Source: Ensifer oleiphilus
GTDB taxonomy: Bacteria > Pseudomonadota > Alphaproteobacteria > Rhizobiales > Rhizobiaceae
Assembly: GCF_013371465.1 (NCBI RefSeq)
Contig: NZ_JABWDU010000002.1
Span: forward strand, 1,177,313-1,241,312
Length of the DNA: 64,000 nt
Direction: 5' to 3'
Shown here in pieces: positions 8,670 to 17,575 of the stretch (positions are counted from its first letter, which is position 1; each line of letters starts with the position of its first letter). A program made the position numbers and the translations under genes. A model generated the notes under the pieces. It searched no databases, was not told the origin of the DNA, and worked only from the letters and a program-made list of their open reading frames with translations.

Positions 8670-10223
8670 ATGACGAGCGGCATCCACCACATCACGCTGA
8701 TTGCCCGCAAGGTGCAGGCCAATGTCGACTTTTACGTCGGTTTCCTCGGCCTGCGCCTCGTCAAGCGCACCGGCGGTTACGAGGATGCCACCCAGCTTCA
8801 TCTCTTCTATGGCGACGCCGAAGGGTCTCCCGGTTCGCTCGTGACGTTTCTGATGTGGGAAGACGGTGCGCCCGGCCGTGTCGGCCACGGCCAGCCAAGC
8901 GAGATCGCCTTTGCCATCGCGCCGGAAAGCATCGGCTTCTGGCTGACGCGGGCGCTCCAGCACAACATCAAGATCTCCGGCCCGGCCCAGGAATTCGGCG
9001 AGCCGGTGCTGAGGTTGAAAGACCCCGACGGGATCATCGTCAAGCTCGTTGGAACACAAGCGCTTTCCTCCGCGGCGCCCTGGAGCACGCGCGACATTCC
9101 CGAGGCGGACGCGATCCGGCGTCTGCGCGGCGCGACGATCTTGACCGAGCAGCCGGCCGAAACCGCCCGCTTCCTGGCCGAGCATTTCGTCTATGTCGAA
9201 ACCGGCGCCACCGACACGATCCACCGCTTTACCTCGCAATCGGGCGACATCATCGACGTGCGCGACGCCACCGGCTTCTGGACCGCAGCCCCCGGCACTG
9301 GCACGATCGACCACATCGCCTTCCGCGCCCCCGACAAGGAAGCTGTGCTGAAGCTGCGCGACGACCTGAAGCGCGACGATGCCACCGTCAACGCCCACGA
9401 TCGCAAATACTTCTATTCGCTTTATGTCCGCGAACCCGGCGGCTCGCTCTACGAGTTTGCAACCGACAAGCCCGGCTTCACCCTCGACGAACCGAAGGAA
9501 ACGCTCGGCACGCAGCTGTTCATCCCGGCGCATTTCGCCGACCGGACTGCGGAAACGCTGGTCAGCCTGCCGCAGTTCGCGCTGCCGGGCGAGCCGCGCC
9601 TGACGGAACGCGACCTGCCTTTCGTTCACCGCTTCTACCATCCCGAGACGCCCGACGACCGCACCTTCGTGCTCCTGCACGGCAGCGGTGGCAACGAGAC
9701 GCAGCTCCTGCATCTCGGCCATCAGGTGGACAGCCGGGCGACCCTGCTCGGCGTTCGTGGCCGCTCCAACGAAGAAGGCTCGCCGCGCTGGTTCCGGCGC
9801 TATTCTTCGACGACCTTCGACCAGAAAGACGCGCGCGCCGAAGCCGATGCCTTTGCCGCTTTTCTCGAAGGTGCGCGCGACGGTTATGGCATCGATCTCG
9901 CGAAAACCGTGTTCATCGGATACTCCAACGGCGCCAACCTGCTGGTCGCGCTGATGACGCTGCATCCGGGTCTGATCCGGAACGTGGTGCTGATGCGCTC
10001 CATGCTCGTGCTCGACGACATGCCGACGCCGGACCTCACTGGCACCGACATTCTGCTCCTGACCGGCAAGTCCGACGGCTACGGCCAGTTTGCGCCGCGA
10101 CTGAAAGCTGAGCTTGCGAAAACCGGCGCGAGCCTCACGGCCCTTGATCTCGACATGGGTCACGAGATCGGCGCCCCCGACATCGCCGCCATCCAGCAGT
10201 GGTTGGCAGAGAAGGGCCTCTGA
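8670..10223 (+). CDS. VOC (glyoxalase-fold) dioxygenase fused to alpha/beta hydrolase
   Basis: A 517-residue natural fusion. Residues 1 to about 290 hold two vicinal-oxygen-chelate modules like MhqO-type ring-cleaving dioxygenases, with metal ligands in G-I-H-H-I-T, I-D-H-I-A-F-R-A-P-D and Y-E-F-A-T-D. From about residue 325 comes a phospholipase/carboxylesterase-type alpha/beta hydrolase: L-L-H-G-S-G-G-N (near 333), nucleophile Ser in G-Y-S-N-G (near 418) and catalytic His in G-H-E-I-G (near 497). In Bacillus, mhqO and mhqD encode these two activities separately. GGGAG precedes the ATG. Neighbouring quinone-type reductase and VOC genes support a role in detoxifying quinone or aromatic electrophiles (inference). 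Confidence 0.88.
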   Translation: MTSGIHHITLIARKVQANVDFYVGFLGLRLVKRTGGYEDATQLHLFYGDAEGSPGSLVTFLMWEDGAPGRVGHGQPSEIAFAIAPESIGFWLTRALQHNIKISGPAQEFGEPVLRLKDPDGIIVKLVGTQALSSAAPWSTRDIPEADAIRRLRGATILTEQPAETARFLAEHFVYVETGATDTIHRFTSQSGDIIDVRDATGFWTAAPGTGTIDHIAFRAPDKEAVLKLRDDLKRDDATVNAHDRKYFYSLYVREPGGSLYEFATDKPGFTLDEPKETLGTQLFIPAHFADRTAETLVSLPQFALPGEPRLTERDLPFVHRFYHPETPDDRTFVLLHGSGGNETQLLHLGHQVDSRATLLGVRGRSNEEGSPRWFRRYSSTTFDQKDARAEADAFAAFLEGARDGYGIDLAKTVFIGYSNGANLLVALMTLHPGLIRNVVLMRSMLVLDDMPTPDLTGTDILLLTGKSDGYGQFAPRLKAELAKTGASLTALDLDMGHEIGAPDIAAIQQWLAEKGL

Positions 10224-10284
10224 GGGATCGCAGGCTCCCGGAGGATTCCAGTGCTATGGCCCACGGCCGACCCACGCTCAACAT

Positions 10285-10388
10285 CATGCTCGGGCTTGAC
10301 CCCAGATCCATACCTCCGGAGGCTGAACGTAAAGCAGGGCCGTGTGTGCAACCACTATGTATCCTCGGGTCGAGCCCGAGGATGACAA
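10285..10388. repeat. Candidate dispersed intergenic palindromic repeat
   Basis: Between two convergent genes lies a segment starting atgctcgggcttgacccc and ending cctcgggtcgagcccgagg followed by atgaca. The right part is a near-perfect palindrome (10363-10381), and the middle contains the perfect palindrome cctccggagg (10313-10322). Segments of the type tcctcgggcttgacccgagg are widespread intergenic repeats in rhizobial genomes (known from experience, not searched here). It may also act as a bidirectional terminator. Confidence 0.5.
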
Positions 10389-10444
10389 AATTCTGTCTTT
10401 CGCCATAGGCAGGACCTGAAGAATTCGTTTCAGAAGCGACGGCC

Positions 10445-11008
10445 TTAACGGCCGTTCTGCGCTCCGGCAAAGTCGGCGAAAGCCTTGACGAAGGCCCGCA
10501 GCCGGTCAGCCGCGTCGGCATCGCTCAGCGCCCCATCCTGATCGAACAAGGTCTCCGCGCGCGGCAGCATTAGCCGCTTGCCCGACCAGAGCTCGGCACC
10601 GAGCGTGCGCATCACGGGAAGCCAGGCGTTCTGGCTGAGGATCGTGCCGAAATTGCCCGGCGACGTGCCGGCGAGCGCAAAATGCCGGCCGCGAAACACT
10701 TTGGCGATATCGGCAGACGGCCGGCTCAGCCAGTCGATCGCGTTCTTGAAGACGCCGGGCATCGAATTGTTGTATTCCGGCGTGAACAGGATCACGCCGT
10801 CAGCGGCCATGATCTTCTGCTTCAGCGCGGTGACCGCTTCGGGAATTCCGTTCTTCACCTCGATATCACCGTCATAAAGCGGAATGCCGTGGAGCGTCGC
10901 GGTGTCGAACTCCACCCCCTCGGGCACGTCGGCGGCAGCAGCCTTCATCAGGCCGGTATTGAACGACGCCTTCCTGAGGCTTCCTGAAATGCCTAGGATT
11001 TTCACCAT
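10445..11008 (-). CDS. NADPH-dependent FMN reductase (ChrR/quinone reductase-like)
   Basis: Flavodoxin-fold reductase of 187 residues. The FMN phosphate loop G-S-L-R-K-A-S-F-N lies at the N-terminus, and the flavin-binding segment P-E-Y-N-N-S-M-P-G-V-F-K-N-A-I-D-W-L is near residues 77-94. Family members reduce quinones or chromate by two electrons using NAD(P)H. It stands between two VOC dioxygenase genes. This resembles the grouping of nitroreductase, dioxygenase and esterase in mhqNOD, and supports a detoxification cluster. The start ATG 11008 begins the first beta strand directly (MVKILGISGS). Confidence 0.9.
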   Translation of the reverse strand: MVKILGISGSLRKASFNTGLMKAAAADVPEGVEFDTATLHGIPLYDGDIEVKNGIPEAVTALKQKIMAADGVILFTPEYNNSMPGVFKNAIDWLSRPSADIAKVFRGRHFALAGTSPGNFGTILSQNAWLPVMRTLGAELWSGKRLMLPRAETLFDQDGALSDADAADRLRAFVKAFADFAGAQNGR

Positions 11009-11091
11009 GATCTGACCCCTTGTTGCACGTTGCCGCCATCATGGGTCGGCACGGCGGGAAAGCCAATGGGAACAGAGGGATATAAAACTCC

Positions 11092-11117
11092 AAAAGCCGG
11101 GGACGAGCCCCGGCTTT
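11092..11117 (-). terminator. Intrinsic terminator after the VOC dioxygenase gene
   Basis: Ten-base stem (aaagccgggg pairing with ccccggcttt) with a five-base loop, 13 bases beyond the stop of the gene at 11131. On the minus strand it ends in a short T run (ggcttttgg). Confidence 0.7.
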
Positions 11118-11130
11118 CTGCATTTCATCG

Positions 11131-12084
11131 TTACTCGAGCGGCTTCAGCCGTGCCTCGATCTGGGCTCGCTTCGGCTCCAGGAACGGCGGCAGCGACAGG
11201 TTTTCGCCGAGCGTCTCCATCGGCTCATCCACCGCAAAGCCCGGTCCGTCGGTGGCGATCTCGAACAGCACGCCATTCGGCTCGCGGAAATAGAGCGAGC
11301 GGAAATAGTAGCGCTCGACCTCGCCGCTCGATGGCAGCCGGAAGCCCTGCAGGCGTTCGGTCCACGCCGTCAGCGCGTCGGTGTCCGGCGCACGGAACGC
11401 GACGTGATGTACCGCGCCTGCGCCCTGCCGGGCAATCGGGAGGCCCGGCTGGACCGCGACATGAAGCTCAGCCGCCGGACCGCCCTCGCCCATCGAGAAC
11501 ACATGCACCTGGCCCTCGCCATCCGGCGACGGATAGCGTCTGGCTTCAGTCATGTTCATCACCTTGGTCAGCACCAGTTCGGTGTTGGTGATGTCGGGCA
11601 CGCTGATGGTGATCGGTCCGAGACCCTTGATCTGGTGCTCCGCAGGAACCGGGCTCCTTTCCCACGGGTGCGAAGGCGAAAGCCCGCCATCGTCGATCAG
11701 CCGGAAACGCTGGCCTTCGCCGTCCTCGAAGTCGAGCGAGGTGCGGTCGTCGATGTCGACGACGTCACCGGCAGTGACTTTCATCTCGTCGAGGCGGCCC
11801 TTCCACCAGTGAACACTATCGCCGCTGCCGACCCGCAAGCCGGTGCGCGAAATGCTGTGCGTGCCGCGACCCTCGCGCCCAACTGGCCAGTCGAAGAAGG
11901 TCAGGTCCGTGCCGGGCGTGGCCTGGCCATCGGCGTAGAAGAGGTGATAGGCGGTGGTGTCATCCTGGTTGACGGTCTTCTTGACCAGCCGCAGCCCGAG
12001 AACCTTGGTGTAGAAACGCAGGTTCTCCGGCGCGTTCGCGGTGATCGCCGTCAGATGATGAATGCCCGTCAGTTGCAAACTCAT
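11131..12084 (-). CDS. VOC family ring-cleaving dioxygenase (MhqO-like)
   Basis: Protein of 317 residues with two vicinal-oxygen-chelate modules. Metal ligands are visible in G-I-H-H-L-T (first module), [10 protein letters not shown] and L-F-E-I-A-T-D (second module). It resembles the N-terminal part of the fusion protein at 8670, so the two are paralogues. Start ATG 12084 has GGAGG five bases upstream; the open frame runs further upstream but without family similarity. Family members cleave hydroquinone-type rings or protect against quinones, using a divalent metal. The exact substrate is unknown. Confidence 0.9.
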   Translation of the reverse strand: MSLQLTGIHHLTAITANAPENLRFYTKVLGLRLVKKTVNQDDTTAYHLFYADGQATPGTDLTFFDWPVGREGRGTHSISRTGLRVGSGDSVHWWKGRLDEMKVTAGDVVDIDDRTSLDFEDGEGQRFRLIDDGGLSPSHPWERSPVPAEHQIKGLGPITISVPDITNTELVLTKVMNMTEARRYPSPDGEGQVHVFSMGEGGPAAELHVAVQPGLPIARQGAGAVHHVAFRAPDTDALTAWTERLQGFRLPSSGEVERYYFRSLYFREPNGVLFEIATDGPGFAVDEPMETLGENLSLPPFLEPKRAQIEARLKPLE

Positions 12085-12188
12085 GATTGCCTCCATGTGT
12101 GGCTTTTCCGTTGAGCACAATATGGGTGGGCACGGCACTATCAAAAAGAGACGATAAGGAACGGATTGTTCTTCTGGAGTGAACGATC

Positions 12189-12968
12189 TCAGGCGCGGTT
12201 CAGATCGCCAAGATAGGTATTTTCCAGCCGCGAGATGGCAAAACTCGCAGGATTGATATCGGCAAACATCAGTGTTTCGTGGCTGGCATCGCCCTTTGCA
12301 AGGACCTGTCCGTCCGGCGATGCGATCCGCGACAGGCCGGCGAAGGAGAACAGCGGGTCGGAGCCGCAATGGTTGATATAGGCGACAAAAACCTGGTTCT
12401 CGAAAGCGCGTGTCTGGATCATGTGGTCGGTGATGAAGGTGCCAGACCACCCCGCCGGCAGCGCCGTCGGCACCAGCACCGCCTCGGCGCCTGCCAATGC
12501 GAGCCGGCGCACATTCTCAGGAAACTCGACGTCGTAGCAGATCAACATGCCGCAGGTGACGCCGCGATGGACGAAGAGCTTCGTCGACGGTGTCTCGGGC
12601 GTAAACAGCGAGCGCTCGTAGTCGCCGTAGAGATGCGATTTCCGGTAGACGGTCGGCGGCGCATCGCCATCGACATAGATGGCGCTGTTGTAGACGACGT
12701 CGCCATCCCGCTCAGCGAAACCGGCAATCAGTGCGATACCGGTTTCCCCCGATATCCGCGCCAGGCGCTTGCCGATTGGCCCGTCGACCGGTTCGGCGAG
12801 GTCGCGGATCGTGTCCCCGGCGCCATAGCCGGTCAGCCCGAGTTCCGGCGTCATCAGCAGCGTCGCCTCCTTCGACGCCGCATCCTTCGCCGCCCGCGCA
12901 AGACGGTCGAGATTGGCGGCCACGTCGCCACAGGCAGATTGCATCTGGAGAGCCGCGAGCATCATCAT
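12189..12968 (-). CDS. Carbon-nitrogen hydrolase (nitrilase superfamily amidase)
   Basis: About 259 residues with the full nitrilase-superfamily triad: Glu42 (T-P-E-L-G-L-T-G-Y), Lys110 (Y-R-K-S-H-L) and Cys144 ([10 protein letters not shown]). Members hydrolyse amides, carbamoyl compounds or nitriles. ATGA overlap with the upstream permease makes it the last gene of a Pot-type ABC operon. N-carbamoylputrescine amidase is one family option and would fit polyamine uptake, but the protein is shorter than plant-type enzymes (about 290-300 residues) and the substrate is not settled. Confidence 0.88.
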   Translation of the reverse strand: MMMLAALQMQSACGDVAANLDRLARAAKDAASKEATLLMTPELGLTGYGAGDTIRDLAEPVDGPIGKRLARISGETGIALIAGFAERDGDVVYNSAIYVDGDAPPTVYRKSHLYGDYERSLFTPETPSTKLFVHRGVTCGMLICYDVEFPENVRRLALAGAEAVLVPTALPAGWSGTFITDHMIQTRAFENQVFVAYINHCGSDPLFSFAGLSRIASPDGQVLAKGDASHETLMFADINPASFAISRLENTYLGDLNRA

Positions 12969-13765
12969 TTTCCGTCCGATGACATGGCGCCGAGCAGTTT
13001 CGGCAGGTCCCCGAAGCGGGCAACGAGGCCGAAGATCACGGCGGCCGTGGTGACGAACAGCACTGTCACCGACGCCATGGTCGGCGTGTAGCCGTAGCGA
13101 AGCGCGTTGAAGATCTTGATCGGCAGCGTTTCCATGGTGAAGCCGACGGTCATGTAGGCGACGATGTACTCGTTGAGCGAGAGCACGAAGGCGAACGCAT
13201 AGCCCGAGACGATATAGGGCAGGATCAGAGGCAGCACGACAGTGCGGAAGATCGTCCGCTCGTCGGCGCCCATGGTCGAAGCCGCCTCCACCAGCGACCG
13301 GTCGATCGAGGTGAAGCCGAGCGACAGGGTCACCAGCGGCAGCGTCACGAAGAAGATCGCATGGCTGACGACCGCGGTCCACGGCTGACCGTAAAAACCG
13401 ACCGTCGCCCAGAATGTGAGCATGCCAAGCGCGGTAATGACGGGCGGCAGCGTGAACGGCGCAACACCGAGCACTTGGAAAATGTTGGCCCAGGGCGCGA
13501 TGCGCCGCCAGAGAAACCAGGCGAGCGGCAGCGCGATGGCAACCGCAAGTGCCGCCGACAGCAATGCCAGCGTGACCGAGGCAAAAAGCGCGCTGCGCCA
13601 TTCCGGATTGAAGAAGATCTCTCCGTACCAGGACAGCGAAAAGCCCTGGGGCGGAAAGGCGAGCGTCTGCTTTTGATTGACCGAGACGCCGGCAACGACG
13701 ATCAGCGGCAGCGCCAGGAACAGTCCGATCAGGAAGAAATAAGCCTTGCGGAAGATCGAACTCAT
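12965..13765 (-). CDS. ABC transporter permease, spermidine/putrescine type (PotC-like)
   Basis: Inner-membrane permease of 266 residues with about six helices. The binding-protein-dependent transport motif is E-A-A-S-T-M-G-A-D followed by L-P-L-I-L-P near residue 170. ATG 13765 overlaps the upstream permease stop (ATGA), and its own stop overlaps the amidase start. It pairs with the permease at 13762 and the ATPase at 14613. Confidence 0.9.
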   Translation of the reverse strand: MSSIFRKAYFFLIGLFLALPLIVVAGVSVNQKQTLAFPPQGFSLSWYGEIFFNPEWRSALFASVTLALLSAALAVAIALPLAWFLWRRIAPWANIFQVLGVAPFTLPPVITALGMLTFWATVGFYGQPWTAVVSHAIFFVTLPLVTLSLGFTSIDRSLVEAASTMGADERTIFRTVVLPLILPYIVSGYAFAFVLSLNEYIVAYMTVGFTMETLPIKIFNALRYGYTPTMASVTVLFVTTAAVIFGLVARFGDLPKLLGAMSSDGK

Positions 13766-14616
13766 GCCGCTTCTCCCTTGCGTCCGGCAATCACGGTCAG
13801 CGCCACGAGCCCGAGTGTCACCAGCACCAGGAACACCGCCATCGCCGCGGCAAAAGGCATGTTCGACTGGTAGATCGCCTGGTCGGTGATCAGCACCGAC
13901 AGGGTCCAATGCTGCGGTCGCCCGAGCAACTGCGGAAGCAAGTAGGAGCCGAGCGCGAAGATGAAGACCATGATCAGCGTGGCCGTAATGGTGTTTCTGA
14001 GTGCCGGAACGACGACGGTGAAGAAGGCTTTGAGCGGCGACGCGCCAAGCGTCCGGGCTGCCTCCGTCAGCGTCGGGTCAAGCCGCACGAGCGCCGGGAA
14101 AAGCACCAGCACCGTATAGGGGAAAGCCTGATAGACCATGCCGGTCAGAACCGCGCCGAAGCTTGGGGTCAGCGCCTTGGCTTCCGACATGATGCCGAGC
14201 GCGACCAGAATGTTGGTGATCCCTGCAGTCCGCGAAAACAGCGTCGACCAGGCAAAGCCGATGATGACTTCCGATAGCGACAGGATCGACAGCAGTGCCA
14301 CCAGCCAGACCACCTGCACCTTTCGCCCCATGCGTGTCAGCATGTAGGTGAAAGGCAGCGCCAGCACGACGCAGCAGATCGCCACGGTGATGGCGAGCAG
14401 CAGCGAGAAGCCGAGCACACCGCCGAAGAAGGCGGAAAGGAAGCGGGCATAATTGTCGAAGACGAAGGCAGGCGTATAGAAGCCACCCTGCTGGCGCTGG
14501 AAGAAGCTGACGGCTATCATCGTACCGAAGGGCACGACGAAGAAGATCGTCAGCATCGCTGCGGGAAAGAGGAGCGGCGCATAGTCGCCAAGGGTTTGGG
14601 GCGGTTCGCGTCTCAT
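13762..14616 (-). CDS. ABC transporter permease, spermidine/putrescine type (PotB-like)
   Basis: 284-residue permease with six predicted helices and the cytoplasmic loop E-A-A-R-T-L-G-A-S-P that contacts the ATPase. It overlaps the ATPase gene (14613) and the next permease by ATGA, giving tight translational coupling. The paired permeases match the PotB/PotC arrangement of polyamine and ferric-type importers; polyamine is favoured by the neighbouring agmatinase and amidase. Confidence 0.9.
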   Translation of the reverse strand: MRREPPQTLGDYAPLLFPAAMLTIFFVVPFGTMIAVSFFQRQQGGFYTPAFVFDNYARFLSAFFGGVLGFSLLLAITVAICCVVLALPFTYMLTRMGRKVQVVWLVALLSILSLSEVIIGFAWSTLFSRTAGITNILVALGIMSEAKALTPSFGAVLTGMVYQAFPYTVLVLFPALVRLDPTLTEAARTLGASPLKAFFTVVVPALRNTITATLIMVFIFALGSYLLPQLLGRPQHWTLSVLITDQAIYQSNMPFAAAMAVFLVLVTLGLVALTVIAGRKGEAA

Positions 14617-15650
14617 TTCTTCAGGACCACGCAGACGTCAGGGGTGAGCGCGATACCGACCTCCTGGCCGACCGTAACGTCTGGCCGTGCACGTGGCGTC
14701 GAGACAGCCACGATCTGCCGGCCGGCAATGTCGACAAAGGTTTCGATCGTGCCGCCGAGATCGCGCACGAAGGTGACCTTGCCGGAAAGCGAACCGGCAC
14801 CGGGCGCCGTCAGATGCACATCTTCGGGGCGAACCGACAGCGTTCCCTTGGAGGAACCCGCAGGCAAGGCGAGGCCCGCAATCGGCTGGCCCAGCACCTC
14901 GACGCGGCCGGCGCTATCGGCCTGCACCTCCAGAAGATTGGTCTGGCCGATGAAGTCGGCGACGAAACTGTCGGCCGGTCGACGATAGATCTCGATCGGC
15001 GATGCGGCCTGGCGGATTTCGCCCCCGTTCATGACGACGACCGTATCGGCCATGGTCATCGCCTCGCGCTGGTCGTGGGTAACGACGATGGTGGTGATCC
15101 CGAGCTTCTGCTGCAGCTGGCGCAGTTCCACCTGCATCGCCTCGCGCAGCTTGGCATCGAGTGCGGAAAGCGGCTCGTCGAGCAGGAAAAGCTTGGGCGA
15201 GATCGCAAGCGCCCGTGCGATGGCCACGCGCTGACGTTGGCCGCCGGAGAGCTTGGCAACAGGCCTGTCGGCATAGCCGGTGAGATGGATCATCGACAGC
15301 AGCTCGTCGACCCGCTTCTTCTGGTCTTCCTTTGCAGCACCGCGAATGCGCAAGGGATAGGCGATGTTCTCGCCGACGGTCAGATGCGGAAACAGCGCCA
15401 GCGACTGAAACACCATGCCGAGGTTGCGCTTGTGCGTCGGCACATGGGTGATGTCATCGCCATCGAGCCGGATCGCCCCGCCAGTCGGCAGGTCAAGGCC
15501 GGCGATCATGCGCAGAAGCGTGGTCTTGCCACAGCCGGACGGGCCGAGCATGCAGACGAACGTCCCGTGCGGCACGTTGAGGTCGACATTGTTGACGGCT
15601 CTGAAGGACCCGAATTCCTTGACGACGTTTTGAAGGGCAAGTCCGGACAT
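14613..15650 (-). CDS. ABC transporter ATPase, PotA-like
   Basis: 345-residue nucleotide-binding subunit with Walker A G-P-S-G-C-G-K-T-T, signature L-S-G-G-Q-R-Q-R, Walker B L-L-D-E-P-L-S-A-L-D and an H-loop in V-T-H-D. A C-terminal TOBE-like domain (after about residue 240) is typical of PotA/CUT1 ATPases. Start ATG 15650 is set by GGAGA at five bases; an upstream in-frame ATG at 15683 lacks this. It is the only ATPase between the agmatinase gene and the amidase gene. Confidence 0.92.
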   Translation of the reverse strand: MSGLALQNVVKEFGSFRAVNNVDLNVPHGTFVCMLGPSGCGKTTLLRMIAGLDLPTGGAIRLDGDDITHVPTHKRNLGMVFQSLALFPHLTVGENIAYPLRIRGAAKEDQKKRVDELLSMIHLTGYADRPVAKLSGGQRQRVAIARALAISPKLFLLDEPLSALDAKLREAMQVELRQLQQKLGITTIVVTHDQREAMTMADTVVVMNGGEIRQAASPIEIYRRPADSFVADFIGQTNLLEVQADSAGRVEVLGQPIAGLALPAGSSKGTLSVRPEDVHLTAPGAGSLSGKVTFVRDLGGTIETFVDIAGRQIVAVSTPRARPDVTVGQEVGIALTPDVCVVLKK

Positions 15651-15697
15651 TGTTTCTCCGCGCAATAGTCCCCGCCTCATCATGGGAGGGGTAAGGG

Positions 15698-15725
15698 CGG
15701 GGAGTTGCCGGTTGGGCCCTCCCCG
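15698..15725 (-). terminator. Hairpin between binding-protein gene and ABC operon
   Basis: Seven-base stem (cggggag/ctccccg) 50 bases after the stop of the binding-protein gene and upstream of the ATPase gene on the same strand. No T-tract follows. Such hairpins commonly protect the binding-protein mRNA and lower expression of the membrane genes. Confidence 0.45.
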
Positions 15726-15774
15726 TCGTTAATCATGCATCCTCCCCGTGAAGCGAGGAGGTTGACCGTTGCAA

Positions 15775-16854
15775 TCAGCCGACGATCAGCTCGGTCCACT
15801 TCTGGTTCAGCCAGTCAGACTTGGACTGGTAGAGGTCGTAGCGCGGCACGATCGGCTCGATATCCGACGAAACGGCTGCGAACTCCTTGTCCGTCAGGTC
15901 GGTGACTTCGCGCTTGACGGTCGGCGACGTGCCGACCTTGCGCGAGAGTGTCGCCTGGATCGACGGCTGGCACATGTAGTCGATGAAGATATGGGCTTCC
16001 TCGGACTTCTGGGAAGCGCGCGACAGCGCCCAGCAACCGGAATCCTGTATGCCGCCCTCCTTCGGGAAAGTCGAGCGCACCGGATTGCCGTCGGCAGCCG
16101 CAAGACCTGTCACGTCGTGGTAATACTGGCCCATCGGGATTTCGCCCGACTTCAGCGACTGCTCGAACTGCGCTTCGTCGCGATACCAGAGCCGGACGTT
16201 CGGCTTCACCTCGGCGAGCTTTTCGAAGACCTTGAGGATTCCTTCTTCGGTATCGAGCGCATTGGTGCCGCCGAAGAAGGTCTTGGCCGTCACTTCGAGC
16301 AGGAACGAGTTGGAAACGAGCGCCAGCAGGCCGAGCTTGTCGGCGTTTGCCGGATCCCAGAACGCGGCCCAGGAGGTCGGCGCTTCCTTGTAGACGTCGG
16401 TGTTGGTGACGAGCGTGATGTACCAGGAGACGGCGCCGATGCCGGCAACGCGTCCGTCAGGGTACTTGTTGACGAAGCGGTCGAGCAGGTTCGAAGCGTT
16501 CTTGATCTTCGCCATGTCGATCGGCGTCCACAGCTCGGTCGACTGGCCCTTCAGCATCGCCACTTGCGACATCATAGAAACGTCGGCAGGCGCCTGGCCG
16601 GCGCGAGCGGCCTGTTCCAGCTGAACGAGCCAGGCTTCGCCGGTCGGCTCGGCGATCGATTCGACAGCGATGCCTGTCGCCTTGGTGAATTCCGGGAAGA
16701 TGTTCTTGTCGAACGAGGTTTTGAAGTAGCCGCCGTAAACGCCGACCTTCAGCGACTTGTCCTGAGCGCGCAGCACCGAGGGCATCGCCAGCATCGAGGC
16801 GCCGGCAAGGCCTGCGCCAAGCAGCGTGCGGCGCTTGATGGAAGTTGTGATCAT
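15775..16854 (-). CDS. ABC substrate-binding protein, PotD-like, Tat signal
   Basis: 359 residues. The N-terminus has a twin-arginine signal (K-R-R-T-L-L-G-A-G near residues 7-15) and a cleavage region around S-V-L-R-A-Q. The mature part begins K-V-G-V-Y-G-G-Y and has the layout of spermidine/putrescine-type binding proteins (W-Y-R-D-E-A-Q, then I-F-I-D-Y-M-C-Q-P near the C-terminus). ATG 16854 has GGAGA upstream; the longer frame from 16965 is rejected because it would bury the signal peptide. It is the first gene of the Pot-type operon and periplasmic. Confidence 0.9.
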   Translation of the reverse strand: MITTSIKRRTLLGAGLAGASMLAMPSVLRAQDKSLKVGVYGGYFKTSFDKNIFPEFTKATGIAVESIAEPTGEAWLVQLEQAARAGQAPADVSMMSQVAMLKGQSTELWTPIDMAKIKNASNLLDRFVNKYPDGRVAGIGAVSWYITLVTNTDVYKEAPTSWAAFWDPANADKLGLLALVSNSFLLEVTAKTFFGGTNALDTEEGILKVFEKLAEVKPNVRLWYRDEAQFEQSLKSGEIPMGQYYHDVTGLAAADGNPVRSTFPKEGGIQDSGCWALSRASQKSEEAHIFIDYMCQPSIQATLSRKVGTSPTVKREVTDLTDKEFAAVSSDIEPIVPRYDLYQSKSDWLNQKWTELIVG

Positions 16855-16927
16855 CGTCTGTCTCCTTTGTTTCGGCGGTGATCCGCCTTGTTCCCTGTTC
16901 TCGTTGATTTCTTGCACATTTTCGGTC

Positions 16928-17575
16928 TCAGTGCGCGGGTATTTTGCGCTCCAGCATGCGTGCATATTGTGTCAGCGGATAACACAGCACGAAGAAGATC
17001 ACCGCGACCAGCCCATAGACCGTGAAAGGTTCGAAGGTTGCATTATTGATCGCATTCGCGGTTCTGAGAAGCTCCTCGAAGCCGATGATCGACGTCAGCG
17101 CCGTGCTCTTGATGAGCTGGACGAGAAAGCCCACGATCGGCGGCCGGGTGATCGCAAACGCCTGCGGCAGGATCACGAGCCGCAGTTCCTGCAGGCGGTG
17201 CAGGCCGAGGCTGGCGCCGGCATCCCACTGGCCGAGCGGCAGTGCCTCGACGCCACCGCGCCAGATCTCGGCGAGATAGGCGCTGGCATAGAAGGTCAGC
17301 CCCAGGGCCGCAGCCGTCCACGGCTCGATGCGAAAGCCGAGCATCGGCAGGCCGAAGAACATCAGGAACAGCTGCATCAACAAGGGCGTGCCCTGAAACA
17401 GCGCGATGTAGCCCGAGCCGAAGCGGCGCAGCCACTTCTGTTTCGAGATGCGGGCAAACAGGATCAGCAGGCCGACCGCAGCGCCGCCGGCAAAGGCGAC
17501 AGCCGACAGAAGCACCGTCCAGCGGGTGGCGAACACCAGGTTGCGCAGGATGTCCCAGAAGGTGAATTCGATCAT
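16928..17575 (-). CDS. Polar amino-acid-type ABC permease
   Basis: 215-residue permease of the HisM/GlnP type. It has the family segment G-T-P-L-L-M-Q-L-F near residue 62 and a loop G-A-S-L-G-L-H-R-L-Q-E-L that replaces the usual E-A-A form. Its start overlaps the stop of the other permease (ATGA). No ATPase gene of the GlnQ type is found beside it; the next gene downstream is the Pot-type binding protein. Confidence 0.9.
   Translation of the reverse strand: MIEFTFWDILRNLVFATRWTVLLSAVAFAGGAAVGLLILFARISKQKWLRRFGSGYIALFQGTPLLMQLFLMFFGLPMLGFRIEPWTAAALGLTFYASAYLAEIWRGGVEALPLGQWDAGASLGLHRLQELRLVILPQAFAITRPPIVGFLVQLIKSTALTSIIGFEELLRTANAINNATFEPFTVYGLVAVIFFVLCYPLTQYARMLERKIPAH

Noticed and set aside
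11131..12450. Longer start of the VOC dioxygenase (frame open to 12450)
   Set aside because: The extension has no family similarity, and GGAGG sits five bases before ATG 12084.
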